Below, in pieces: positions 27,776 through 35,976 of a stretch of DNA of 64,000 nt (its first letter is position 1; every line of letters begins with the position of its first letter). A program made the position numbers and the translations under genes. The notes below the pieces were generated by a model that was not told the origin of the DNA, did not search any database, and saw only the letters and a list, made by a program, of their open reading frames with translations. This DNA comes from SYFY01 sp041752315. GTDB lineage: Bacteria; Pseudomonadota; Gammaproteobacteria; Pseudomonadales; Azotimanducaceae. The DNA lies in NCBI GenBank assembly GCA_041752315.1, contig JBGSHJ010000052.1:62001-126000 (forward strand), read 5' to 3'.

Positions 27776-28519
27776 TTATTTCACCGGTCGGCAAACGGCA
27801 ATGTCACTGTACCCTCGATAGCAAGAATCGACCTCGATGATTTCAAAATCTGATTCTTCCAATGCTGCGACGAACTCTAAAGTGCTGTGTAGCCAATAGT
27901 GGCCCTCCGTTTGCGCGGATGTGGTCCGACGGTTTTGTCTCGCCGCTTCCCAATTATCTTTGACAATCCGATACGTACGTCTCCATCCGTAGTTTAGGAT
28001 GGAATTTTTTATGATGTAAAAAAGCCAATCGTTTGTGTTTTGTTTGCGTCCAAAGTCGACCAATATCAATTTGCCGCCTGGAGCAAGCAGGTCGCGCATC
28101 CTGTTTAGCGCTTCTTGGTGCGGGTGTATTGCATAGAGAGCGTTTGTACTAACGATTACGTCAAATGCGGCGTTAGTCATTTCCCAATCTAAGAATGATG
28201 AATGCACCAGTTCTACATTTGTGATCGAGTGATCGCGGTACTTTTCCCGGGCTTTATTAATCATCCCCGCATCGATGTCTAAGTGCACAAAGGAGCTATT
28301 TGGCGCCTTTTTCGCAAGACGCATAATCAGGTTCCCGGTACCAGCTCCAATGTCGAGAACCTTGGATGAAGAGGTTAGATCCAATGGTTTCAACTTTTGT
28401 TCTACGAGCGACAGCATTGAATCGTAGGAAGGATTCACACTGCACATCGCATCGTAGTGATCGGAGTAGACGGACCATTGAATCTCATTGGAGGATTGTG
28501 TGTTCGGCGGCCGGAGCAT
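27776..28519 (-). CDS. Class I SAM-dependent methyltransferase
   Basis: A 247-residue methyltransferase with motif I VLDIGAGTGN (residues 54-63), an acidic residue at the end of strand 2 (HLDIDAG) and the motif IV region FDVIVSTNALY. It resembles small-molecule (UbiE/TylF-like) methyltransferases. It is the first gene of the low-GC segment in transcription order, 136 bases upstream of the longest form of the cyclase. It may modify the signal made by the FeeM-like enzyme, but this is inference from location. Confidence 0.85.
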   Translation of the reverse strand: MLRPPNTQSSNEIQWSVYSDHYDAMCSVNPSYDSMLSLVEQKLKPLDLTSSSKVLDIGAGTGNLIMRLAKKAPNSSFVHLDIDAGMINKAREKYRDHSITNVELVHSSFLDWEMTNAAFDVIVSTNALYAIHPHQEALNRMRDLLAPGGKLILVDFGRKQNTNDWLFYIIKNSILNYGWRRTYRIVKDNWEAARQNRRTTSAQTEGHYWLHSTLEFVAALEESDFEIIEVDSCYRGYSDIAVCRPVK

Positions 28520-28593
28520 CTAGAAGTACAATTCCTGTGTCGAGTGGTACGAAAAGTGGATAGGTCGCGGTACGTTATCCGGTAAATGAAGAA

Positions 28594-28986
28594 CTATTTC
28601 AGATCCGTTGCCACCACCTTCACCTCCACTCGAGCTCCCGGCACTGCCAGTTCAGACACGCCAATCGCCGTCCACGCGGGATAGGGCTCCTTCACAAATT
28701 CGTCTTTCACTTTCATGAAGGTGCCGAGGTTGTCCCTGAGCCCTACATGAAAGGAACTGATTTCAACGATATCGCCATAACCTAGTCCAGCTGCTGCAAG
28801 CACGCGGCCGACGGATTTCCAGGCATTGCGGAACTCGTCTTCTGCAGACTGAGGTACACCGCCACTGGACTCGGTACCAATCTGTCCTGAACAAAGCACA
28901 AGACCGTTTACCCGCGCCGCGGAGGCGAAGTGAAAATTCTGATAGAGCGCCTTGTCTTCACTCGGCACGATGATGTCTTTTGGCAT
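28594..28986 (-). CDS. RidA/YjgF-family protein
   Basis: A 130-residue RidA-like protein (family size about 130). Relatives hydrolyse reactive enamine/imine intermediates or act as small-molecule deaminases. The conserved LVLCSGQIG block is present, and the C-terminus PGARVEVKVVATD contains the substrate-binding Arg and acidic residue. ATG 28986 is preceded by GGAAGAG. It is divergent from the phosphatase gene at 29076. GC is high again, marking the edge of the acquired-looking segment. Confidence 0.9.
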   Translation of the reverse strand: MPKDIIVPSEDKALYQNFHFASAARVNGLVLCSGQIGTESSGGVPQSAEDEFRNAWKSVGRVLAAAGLGYGDIVEISSFHVGLRDNLGTFMKVKDEFVKEPYPAWTAIGVSELAVPGARVEVKVVATDLK

Positions 28987-29075
28987 GATCTCTTCCAACA
29001 GGCTGGTCAGCTGGCATCATAGCGTGGATCTTCCAAGGTACATACCGTGCCTCGGCTACTGGTTTTGAGGGTGTC

Positions 29076-29894
29076 ATGCTGACGTTGAGCGAACGTGTTC
29101 CTGTATCCGAGACGGATCGTCTGCAGCTCCTCTCGTTCGCGCGAATCATCGCCAGGGAAGCGGGGCGGGCAGTACTGCCCTTTTTTCGTCGTCCGATCCA
29201 AGTTGAGAACAAGCTGGCTGACGGCCGCTTCGATCCTGTTACTGAGGGGGATCGTGCCGCCGAGCGGATCCTGCGGCAGCGTATCCGGGAGCGCTTTCCT
29301 CAACACGGCGTATTGGGGGAAGAGTTCGGGCATGAGCCTGGGAACGGTCTTACCTGGGTCATCGATCCCATCGATGGCACCCGCGCATTCATGTCCGGCA
29401 TGTTGCACTGGGGATTGCTGATTGCGTTGTTCGACGGTCAGGAGCCGATAATAGGGGTCGTCTATCAACCATTCACGGATGAGCTCTGGAGTGGTGACGG
29501 GGTCAGTGCATTTCATGGGGTGGGTGATACGCAAACCGCAATAGTCTCCCGCCCCGGCGTGGTTCTGAGTCAGGCTGTCCTTGGCACCACCAACCCCAAT
29601 CTGATCAAGGGAGCTTCGGATCGAGCGCGGTACGATGACCTCGAGGGGAGGGTGCGCCTGGCGCGCTACGGCGGCGACTGCTACATCTATTCGGTGCTCG
29701 CCATGGGTTTTATGGATATCGGGATCGATGGCGGTCTGCAGGCTTACGATATCCAGGCGCTCATCCCTATTGTGCGTGGGGCAGGCGGAGTGATCACAAA
29801 TTGGGCAGGGGGTTCGGCTGCTCTTGGCGGCAATGTTCTTGCCTGCGGTAGCAGGCTGCTCCACGATGAAGCATTGCGGGTGCTTCAGGGCTGA
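29076..29894 (+). CDS. Inositol-monophosphatase-family phosphatase (HisN-like)
   Basis: A 272-residue metal-dependent phosphatase. Metal-binding motifs GEEFG, WVIDPIDGTRAF and a late YDIQALIPIVRGAGG are present in order. The last usually begins WD in this family, and the Trp is Tyr here. The acceptor may be histidinol phosphate, inositol phosphate or a nucleotide phosphate; the histidine route (HisN) is a common assignment. GAGGGT precedes the ATG. No histidine genes are near. Confidence 0.88.
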   Translation: MLTLSERVPVSETDRLQLLSFARIIAREAGRAVLPFFRRPIQVENKLADGRFDPVTEGDRAAERILRQRIRERFPQHGVLGEEFGHEPGNGLTWVIDPIDGTRAFMSGMLHWGLLIALFDGQEPIIGVVYQPFTDELWSGDGVSAFHGVGDTQTAIVSRPGVVLSQAVLGTTNPNLIKGASDRARYDDLEGRVRLARYGGDCYIYSVLAMGFMDIGIDGGLQAYDIQALIPIVRGAGGVITNWAGGSAALGGNVLACGSRLLHDEALRVLQG

Positions 29895-30019
29895 CTGATG
29901 CCTTTTGTTGGTGCGTCCAGGCGGATTGGAGCCTGAAAATTGCACCAATATGAATCGGTACGCTGCCTTTACGCAGTTCGAGCCGAATCTGGCCTCCGAT
30001 CAGGACTTTAATCAGACCC

Positions 30020-30035
30020 TGGCACGCTGTTTGCT
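30020..30035 (+). promoter_or_regulatory. Near-perfect sigma-54 promoter
   Basis: TGGCACG-CTGT-TTGCT matches the -24/-12 consensus exactly, with GG at 30021-30022 and GC at 30033-30034 separated by 10 bases. Expected start of transcription is near 30046. No coding gene begins before a strong hairpin at 30147, so it appears to drive a short RNA. Two half-site-like sequences upstream (GGTGC near 29910, TTGCACC near 29940) might bind NtrC but are oddly spaced. Confidence 0.7.
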
Positions 30036-30045
30036 TTATTCACTT

Positions 30046-30178
30046 CGAGTCCCAAAGGAGTGATGCCTAGCGAAACACAAAAACCCAACTAGTTCTCTCC
30101 CATCTAGTTTTTTCTCTCTCTCTTTGTTTTCTCAGGTGTGTGTGACGAGGGGTGGCCTCTGGCCACCCCTCTCACTTT
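30046..30178 (+). ncRNA. Candidate sigma-54-dependent small RNA
   Basis: The predicted transcript from the perfect sigma-54 promoter is A-rich at its 5' part (ACACAAAAACCCAAC), then crosses a pyrimidine tract. A short stem AACTAG/CTAGTT followed by six T ends near 30113. A strong GC hairpin ends near 30178. The RNA would thus be about 65 or 130 bases. Its promoter class and position beside glnK recall nitrogen- or carbon-regulated RNAs such as NrsZ or CrcZ, but I see no sequence proof of homology. No protein-coding frame is convincing. Confidence 0.45.
30147..30178 (+). terminator. Strong Rho-independent-type hairpin
   Basis: GAGGGGTGGCC and GGCCACCCCTC form an 11-bp perfect stem with a TCT loop, followed by TCACTTTT. 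It separates the upstream sigma-54 promoter from the glnK promoter at 30255. Confidence 0.7.
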
Positions 30179-30254
30179 TCGGCTCCTCATCACATCGTTC
30201 GCCCACTGTCGACCTGGTCCCGCCTTAAACGAACTGTCATCTGCGCTTGGTCAT

Positions 30255-30270
30255 TGGCACGAAATGTGCT
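30255..30270 (+). promoter_or_regulatory. Sigma-54 promoter of glnK-amtB unit 1
   Basis: TGGCACG-AAAT-GTGCT has GG at 30256-30257 and GC at 30268-30269, ten bases apart. Start of transcription is expected near 30281, about 50 bases before the leader ORF. The same sequence variant (GTGCT) occurs at the second unit. Control by NtrC under nitrogen limitation is expected from known glnK systems. Confidence 0.75.
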
Positions 30271-30331
30271 GTCCCTGCATGAGTCCGATTTGCGGACCCT
30301 GGGTACTTATCCTGCAAACATGGGAAACAAA

Positions 30332-30415
30332 ATGAACAACACTGCCATCAGGCTCCGATCTGAGGTCGCATCTCTGATGGAGTGCGTTCTCGGTTACGCG
30401 ACGAAGGGGGAATAG
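30332..30415 (+). CDS. 27-residue leader ORF upstream of glnK 1
   Basis: A 28-codon frame (ATG to TAG) begins MNNTAIRL and ends YATKGE. A GGGA site lies 6 nt before it. The stop is 2 nt before glnK, and the glnK ribosome binding site (GGGGGAA) lies inside its last codons. The second glnK has a leader ORF of identical length with 10 of 27 residues the same. This suggests translational coupling or attenuation rather than a functional peptide; see the second leader at 32682. Confidence 0.55.
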   Translation: MNNTAIRLRSEVASLMECVLGYATKGE

Positions 30416-30417
30416 CC

Positions 30418-30756
30418 ATGCAACTTGTTACTGCCATCATAAAGCCATTCAAACTCGATGATGTTCGAACACATCTTTCCGAAATCGGCATTGCCGGAAT
30501 GACCGTTACTGAAGTCAAGGGATTCGGGCGCCAGAAGGGACACACAGAGCTGTATCGCGGCGCAGAGTATGTAGTTGATTTTCTGCCCAAGATCAAACTT
30601 GAAGTAGCAGTCGATGACTCGCAGCTCGATGTAGTTGTCGAAGCCATACAGAAGGCGGCCCACACCGGCAAAGTCGGTGATGGAAAGATATTTGTGCTGC
30701 CCCTGGCAGACGTCATCCGCATCCGCACCGGCGAAACCGGTGTGGAAGCGATATAG
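30418..30756 (+). CDS. glnK: Nitrogen regulatory protein P-II (GlnK)
   Basis: A 112-residue P-II signal protein. It has the T-loop with uridylylated Tyr51 (GHTELYRGAEY), the B-loop TGKVGDGKIF and the C-loop RIRTGETG. It binds ATP, ADP and 2-oxoglutarate and blocks the adjacent AmtB channel when nitrogen is ample. It is followed after 131 bases by amtB 1. About 13 residues differ from the second GlnK in the window. Confidence 0.96.
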   Translation: MQLVTAIIKPFKLDDVRTHLSEIGIAGMTVTEVKGFGRQKGHTELYRGAEYVVDFLPKIKLEVAVDDSQLDVVVEAIQKAAHTGKVGDGKIFVLPLADVIRIRTGETGVEAI

Positions 30757-30887
30757 GAGCATCAGGAAATGCGATCGTTGAAACAAAACTGCTTACCGAT
30801 CAACGCCTCTGGTATCACCAGCGCGTGTCGGAGCGTGCGTATATACACGGGCGGATCCGGTTCCGTTGTCTTGATGGGGGTGAGAAT

Positions 30888-32423
30888 ATGAAAAGGTTGA
30901 TTGCTACGTTGAGTCTGGCATTGGTGCTCTTGTCACCGGGCATGACCTTGGCTCAGGACGAGGCAGTGGTTGAGCCGGTCGATGAGACCACCAGTCTTGA
31001 AACGTCAGCGGCCGATGCAATGACGGAAGCCGAAGAAGTTGTTGAACCGGCCATCGAGGCAGCGGTCGCCGTTGAGGAAGAAGCTCCGGTTGCTGCTCCC
31101 GGCCCCAACAAGGGTGACACCGCCTGGATGCTGACCGTGACCATGATGGTTGTCATGATGTCCATCCCCGGCCTCGCGTTGTTCTACGGCGGTCTCGTTC
31201 GAAGCAAGAACATGCTGTCCGTTTTGATGCAGGTGTTCGTGATCTTTGCGCTTATCTCAGTGCTGTGGGTCGTCTACGGTTACTCCCTGGCCTTTACGCC
31301 GGGTAACGCCTTTTTTGGCGGCTTTGACAGAGTGTTGCTCGCGGGAATCTTTGATCCCGTCACTAACGGAGTGGCCAACGGTGCGACCTTCAGCAAGGGC
31401 GTATACATTCCCGAGTTCACCTTTGTCGCCTTCCAGGCCACGTTTGCCGCGATTACCGTTGCGCTGATTGTCGGTGCCTTCGCAGAGCGCATGAAGTTCT
31501 CGGCGGTGCTGCTGTTCTCGACACTCTGGTTCACCTTCGCGTACATACCGATGGCGCACATGGTCTGGTTCTGGCCCGGCCCGGATGCGATTACCGATCA
31601 GGATTCCTACGATGCCGCCATGGCGGCCTCCGGCTTCCTGTATGCCAAGGGCGCGCTGGACTTTGCAGGTGGTACCGTTGTGCACATCAACGCCGCGATC
31701 GCTGGTCTGGTGGGTGCGTTCGTGATCGGCAAGCGCGTCGGTTACGGCCGAGAGTCCATGACGCCGCACAACCTGACCATGACCATGATTGGTGCGTCGA
31801 TGCTGTGGGTGGGCTGGTTTGGCTTCAATGCAGGTTCTGCGCTTGAAGCAGGCGGCACCGCGACCCTGGCGTTCGTCAACACCCTGGCCGCGACGGCAGC
31901 TGCAACGCTGACCTGGATGTTTGCGGAGTGGATCATCAAGGGCAAACCTTCGCTGCTTGGTGCAGTTTCAGGCGCGGTGGCGGGGCTGGTTGCCATCACT
32001 CCGGCGTGTGGCTGGGTCGGTGTTGGCGGCGGACTGATCATTGGTGCACTGGCCGGTGTCTGCTGTTTCTGGGGTGTTACCGGCTTGAAGAAACTGTTAG
32101 GGGCAGATGATGCACTCGACGTTTTTGGCATCCATGGAATCGGCGGAATTCTCGGTGCACTGCTCACCGGTGTATTCAACAGCTGGAGTATGGGCGGCGC
32201 GGGTATTCCCGACTACGTCAACAACACCTTCGTGACGACTGAAATTGGTGCACAGCTCTGGATACAGGTGCAGGCGGTAGGTATCGCCGTCATCTGGTCT
32301 GGAGTTGTGGCTTTCATCTGTTACAAGGTGGTGGATCTCATCATCGGTCTGCGTGTCTCGGAAGAGAACGAGCGCGAAGGCCTGGATGTCACCCAGCATG
32401 GCGAGCGTGCATACAGCATGTAA
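30888..32423 (+). CDS. amtB: Ammonium transporter AmtB with long acidic N-terminal extension
   Basis: A 511-residue ammonium channel. Residues 1-22 are a signal peptide (MKRLIATLSLALVLLSPGMT). Residues 23-74 form an acidic, Ala/Glu/Val-rich linker not seen in the second copy. The channel follows with eleven helices, the twin histidines in GGTVVHINAA and VFGIHGIGG, and a cytoplasmic tail. ATG 30888 is preceded by GGGGGTGAG; an earlier in-frame GTG at 30825 would spoil the signal peptide. A clear terminator follows at 32451. The linker would extend on the periplasmic side. Confidence 0.94.
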   Translation: MKRLIATLSLALVLLSPGMTLAQDEAVVEPVDETTSLETSAADAMTEAEEVVEPAIEAAVAVEEEAPVAAPGPNKGDTAWMLTVTMMVVMMSIPGLALFYGGLVRSKNMLSVLMQVFVIFALISVLWVVYGYSLAFTPGNAFFGGFDRVLLAGIFDPVTNGVANGATFSKGVYIPEFTFVAFQATFAAITVALIVGAFAERMKFSAVLLFSTLWFTFAYIPMAHMVWFWPGPDAITDQDSYDAAMAASGFLYAKGALDFAGGTVVHINAAIAGLVGAFVIGKRVGYGRESMTPHNLTMTMIGASMLWVGWFGFNAGSALEAGGTATLAFVNTLAATAAATLTWMFAEWIIKGKPSLLGAVSGAVAGLVAITPACGWVGVGGGLIIGALAGVCCFWGVTGLKKLLGADDALDVFGIHGIGGILGALLTGVFNSWSMGGAGIPDYVNNTFVTTEIGAQLWIQVQAVGIAVIWSGVVAFICYKVVDLIIGLRVSEENEREGLDVTQHGERAYSM

Positions 32424-32450
32424 GCCCTGGGTCTGATCCCCAAGGAAACA

Positions 32451-32478
32451 GGCGCCCCATCCGGGGCGCCTTTTTTTT
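32451..32478 (+). terminator. Rho-independent terminator after amtB 1
   Basis: GGCGCCCC and GGGGCGCC pair around ATCC and are followed by eight T residues. It ends the first glnK-amtB transcript. Confidence 0.92.
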
Positions 32479-32555
32479 GGGGGGATAAAACAACAGACCT
32501 CGTCGGCTTGCCTGCGGTCTTTTCGTCTAACAGTTAGTTGAAGGTGACATCTAAT

Positions 32556-32571
32556 TGGCACGGAATGTGCT
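32556..32571 (+). promoter_or_regulatory. Sigma-54 promoter of glnK-amtB unit 2
   Basis: TGGCACG-GAAT-GTGCT has GG at 32557-32558 and GC at 32569-32570, ten bases apart. It differs from the unit 1 promoter by one base in the core. Transcription should start near 32582, about 100 bases before the second leader ORF. Confidence 0.75.
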
Positions 32572-32681
32572 CAGTTCCCGGGAGAAATGGAAGTACTGGC
32601 AGCGCCGTCAAAAGAGTACGAATGAAACCTCTCTTTCGGCCAGAAACCGTGAATCAACAGCGAATCTATCGAGGAACCAGA

Positions 32682-32765
32682 ATGAACGTCACAGCCATCA
32701 GCCACCAACTGCATGCCGCCACTGCGAAGGTCAGGAGCCACGGTTGCGCAAGGAAAGGGGGTTAG
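32682..32765 (+). CDS. 27-residue leader ORF upstream of glnK 2
   Basis: A 28-codon frame begins MNVTAISH and ends CARKGG. It has a good GAGGAA site before its ATG and stops 2 nt before glnK 2, whose binding site (AAGGGGG) lies within its last codons. It shares length and 10 of 27 residues (including MN, TAI near the start and KG near the end) with the leader of unit 1. Preservation of frame in both copies argues that the ORF is translated. Confidence 0.6.
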   Translation: MNVTAISHQLHAATAKVRSHGCARKGG

Positions 32766-32767
32766 CC

Positions 32768-33106
32768 ATGCAACTCGTTATCGCAATCATCAAGCCTTTC
32801 AAGCTCGACGATGTTCGTGCTCATCTGTCAGAAATTGGCGTGGCAGGCATGACGGTCATCGAAGTAAAAGGCTTTGGTCGTCAGAAAGGACACACGGAGC
32901 TGTACCGTGGGGCTGAATACGTTGTCGACTTTCTGCCCAAGGTGAAGATCGAGATCGCCGTCGATGACTCCATGCTAGAGGTCGTCATCGACGCGATCCA
33001 GAAAGCCGCCCGCACCGGCAAGGTTGGTGACGGGAAAATATTCGTTCTGCCGCTGGCAGACGTCATCCGTATCCGCACCGGCGAGACCGGTGTGGCAGCC
33101 ATCTAG
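32768..33106 (+). CDS. glnK: Nitrogen regulatory protein P-II (second GlnK)
   Basis: A 112-residue P-II protein, close to the copy at 30418. Tyr51, the B-loop and C-loop are conserved. Most changes are conservative (for example Ile59 to Val, Leu61 to Ile, His82 to Arg). It lies 12 bases upstream of the second amtB, so each GlnK probably pairs with its own channel, though cross-binding or mixed trimers are possible. Confidence 0.96.
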   Translation: MQLVIAIIKPFKLDDVRAHLSEIGVAGMTVIEVKGFGRQKGHTELYRGAEYVVDFLPKVKIEIAVDDSMLEVVIDAIQKAARTGKVGDGKIFVLPLADVIRIRTGETGVAAI

Positions 33107-33118
33107 GAGACCGGTACC

Positions 33119-34363
33119 ATGGAAGCTTTGACCCAGACCAATTACGCGCTAGATACCTTTTACTTCCTTGTCATGGGTGCGATGGTGATGTTCATGGCGG
33201 CAGGATTCGCCATGCTCGAAGCCGGTCTTGTACGCGCCAAGAACACCAGCGTCATCCTGACCAAGAACGTAGCGCTCTATGCCATAGCGTGCTTGATGTA
33301 TCTGCTGGTCGGCTACTCCATCATGTATCCGGGATCTGCCGGAGAAGGTGCCTGGATGCCGATCTTCGGCTTCCTGATTGGCGACGAGCACACAGTGGAC
33401 GCCGTTGTTGCCTCTGGCGGTGATACCTATTACTCAGCCCGATCTGATTTTTTCTTCCAGGTGGTCTTTGTGGCAACTGCGATGTCCATCGTCTCCGGGG
33501 CGGTGGCAGAGCGAATGAAGCTTTGGACCTTTCTGGTGTTCTGCGTGTTCATGACGGCGTTCATCTACCCGGTGCAAGGCTTCTGGAAGTGGGGTGGTGG
33601 GGCGCTGGATGCTGCAGGCTTCAATGACTTTGCAGGCTCGGGGCTTGTGCATCTGTGTGGTGCCACGGCCGCACTGGCTGGTGTTCTCCTGTTGGGACCA
33701 CGCAAAGGCAAGTATGGGCCCAATGGAACAGTCAATCCGATCCCCGGTGCGAACATGCCATTGGCGACGCTTGGCATGTTCATCCTCTGGTTCGGCTGGT
33801 TCGGTTTCAATGGAGGCAGTGAGCTCAAACTCAGCAACATCGATGAAGCCAATGCGGTCGCCCAGGTGTTCGTCAACACGAATATGGCTGCCTGTGGCGG
33901 ATTGCTGAGCGCGTTGCTGATGTCGCAGGTCTTCTTCGGCAAGGCTGATCTGACCATGGCACTGAATGGCGCGCTCGCCGGACTGGTCTCGATCACCGCA
34001 GAGCCGCTCGCCGGTACCGCGGTTGCCTCGATGCTTGTTGGAGCCGCTGGCGGAGTACTGGTCGTGTTCGCCATCATCACCTTCGACAAACTGAAGATCG
34101 ATGACCCCGTTGGTGCACTTTCCGTGCACGGCGTATGTGGCATGTGGGGGCTCCTCGCAGTGGCCATCACCAACGCGGAAGCAACGATTGGTGCCCAGGC
34201 GCTGGGAGTCGTCTCCATCTTCACCTGGACTTTCGTGACCAGTTTCATCGTCTGGTGGGTACTGAAACTGGTCATGGGATTGCGCATCAACGAAGAGGAT
34301 GAGTACGAAGGTGCAGACCTCGGTGAGTGTGGTATCGAAGCCTATCCCGAATTTGTGAAGTAG
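33119..34363 (+). CDS. amtB: Ammonium transporter AmtB (second copy)
   Basis: A 414-residue ammonium channel lacking both signal peptide and acidic extension. It begins directly with the first helix (TNYALDTFYFLVMG). Twin histidines are in SGLVHLCGAT and LSVHGVCGMW. It diverges more from amtB 1 than the two GlnK proteins do, so the units may not be a simple recent duplication. ATG 33119 follows glnK 2 by 12 bases. Confidence 0.95.
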   Translation: MEALTQTNYALDTFYFLVMGAMVMFMAAGFAMLEAGLVRAKNTSVILTKNVALYAIACLMYLLVGYSIMYPGSAGEGAWMPIFGFLIGDEHTVDAVVASGGDTYYSARSDFFFQVVFVATAMSIVSGAVAERMKLWTFLVFCVFMTAFIYPVQGFWKWGGGALDAAGFNDFAGSGLVHLCGATAALAGVLLLGPRKGKYGPNGTVNPIPGANMPLATLGMFILWFGWFGFNGGSELKLSNIDEANAVAQVFVNTNMAACGGLLSALLMSQVFFGKADLTMALNGALAGLVSITAEPLAGTAVASMLVGAAGGVLVVFAIITFDKLKIDDPVGALSVHGVCGMWGLLAVAITNAEATIGAQALGVVSIFTWTFVTSFIVWWVLKLVMGLRINEEDEYEGADLGECGIEAYPEFVK

Positions 34364-34387
34364 GCCGTCTCACAAGACGATGAACGA

Positions 34388-34407
34388 GAGCCCCGCTTGC
34401 GGGGCTC
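34388..34407. terminator. Hairpin after amtB 2
   Basis: GAGCCCCGC and GCGGGGCTC form a 9-bp stem between the convergent amtB 2 and MFS genes. No T-run follows, so its strength is uncertain. Confidence 0.55.
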
Positions 34408-34414
34408 AGTCGTC

Positions 34415-35860
34415 TCAGGCACGGGCGATCTGTGATTCTTCGATGGCCGCCCGGATTCGACTGTGCTCCTTGCGAGTGAGTCGGTACAGGCTGGCGACCA
34501 GTGCGGTCACGCCGATCATGACCAGAACCCCCGGACCCATGGCCATGGCCAAAGTCCGCAAGGCTTCCGGGTCAATCGTTTCGGCTGTCGCGTTACGCTG
34601 AATGCCGGCGAGATCGACGATGACGCCAGAGATGATGATACCAAAACCACCGATGGCCTTGGCCGCGAACGAAGCCGCGGCATAGTAGATACCTTCGTTG
34701 CGACTGCCATGAATCTCTTCGTGCTCGTCGGTGATGTCAGCGATCATCGATCCGATCATCACGCCGAGAACACCAATCCCGATGCTGCATATCGCGTTGG
34801 CCGCCATGACCAGATAAAAGAGCATCGGGTCACCGGGCTTCGGGAACAGACCCAGCAGACTCATGATGATGGGCAGGGTGTTCCACAGTGCATACCAGAT
34901 CAACCCGCCGATGAGCAGCGTCTTCTTCTCCGGGAAAATGCGCCCCAAAGGTGTAGCGAGACTTGCACCGATGAACCCCCCGATGACTGATGCGGGGAAG
35001 CTGAGCCCGATCATCGGGAGGCTGAACTGAAAGTAGAGTGTGCCCAGGTAGATGGACAATGCGCTCACCATGCCCATGGTCATCCCCCACAACACGGCCG
35101 TCAGCACGATCACCCGAAATGAACTCAGCGCAAACGCCTGACCTGCTTCCCTGGCCACCTGCACCACGCTGAATCGTGTTCCATCAGCTATGGACTGCGG
35201 CAGATGGGGGATTTGACTGTGGGTGCCAAACGCGGAGATCCAGACCCCGAGCGCAATGACCACGGCAAAGGTTCCTGCAAACAGTGGGTAGGCCTCCGGA
35301 TTGAGCTGTCCGTTCGGGTAGGCTTCCGTAGGTCCGAAGTAGATCTGCAAGCCGATCAGAAACACCATCAGTGTCCCGACTGAAGCCATGATCGAACGTA
35401 GCGCGGAAAGAAGCGTCCGTTCGTCATAGTCCATCGACAGTTCGGCGGTCATGGCCGTGTGTGGAATCGAATAACAGGACTGCGTTGCTCTGGTCAGTAT
35501 CGAAAGGCAAATCAGCCAGGCAAACAAACCTGTCTCGTCGAGCCCGGACGGAGGAGCAAACAACAGGTAAAAACACACCGCGAACGGAATGGCGGATGCA
35601 TACATGAAGGGATGACGTCGTCCCCAGCTGCTTTGTGTGCGGTCAGACCAGGATCCGACGATCGGATCGATCACGGCATCGACGACCAGCGCGATGACGA
35701 TCGCTGCACTGGTGAGAAATCCGGAAAGACCCAGAACCTGGTTGTAGAAAAACAGCAGGAAAAAGCCAAAGGAAGTGCTCTGCACTCCTTCTGGAATCTG
35801 TCCGAAGGCAAACATGATACGTACTCGCCAGCCGAGGCTGGCAGGTTCGGTTGCGGTCAC
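34415..35860 (-). CDS. MFS transporter, GPH (MelB-like) family
   Basis: A 481-residue protein with twelve membrane segments. The GPH family pattern is visible: an early VVDAVIDPIVGSWSDRT block and GRRHPFMYASAIP after helix 2. The family imports sugars or other small solutes with Na+ or H+. The start is GTG 35860. It may be last in the operon that begins with dctP, 116 bases beyond the SDR gene, or have its own promoter. Substrate unknown. Confidence 0.88.
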   Translation of the reverse strand: MTATEPASLGWRVRIMFAFGQIPEGVQSTSFGFFLLFFYNQVLGLSGFLTSAAIVIALVVDAVIDPIVGSWSDRTQSSWGRRHPFMYASAIPFAVCFYLLFAPPSGLDETGLFAWLICLSILTRATQSCYSIPHTAMTAELSMDYDERTLLSALRSIMASVGTLMVFLIGLQIYFGPTEAYPNGQLNPEAYPLFAGTFAVVIALGVWISAFGTHSQIPHLPQSIADGTRFSVVQVAREAGQAFALSSFRVIVLTAVLWGMTMGMVSALSIYLGTLYFQFSLPMIGLSFPASVIGGFIGASLATPLGRIFPEKKTLLIGGLIWYALWNTLPIIMSLLGLFPKPGDPMLFYLVMAANAICSIGIGVLGVMIGSMIADITDEHEEIHGSRNEGIYYAAASFAAKAIGGFGIIISGVIVDLAGIQRNATAETIDPEALRTLAMAMGPGVLVMIGVTALVASLYRLTRKEHSRIRAAIEESQIARA

Positions 35861-35976
35861 AATTGGTTCCCCATCAAGCAGGCAGTGGTCCTATCCCGAT
35901 GTGGATCGAATGCCGCGCCTTGCCTGCACGCTAAGCGAAATCCGTCGGCAGAGCCATCATGGATGATGGCCGATGG

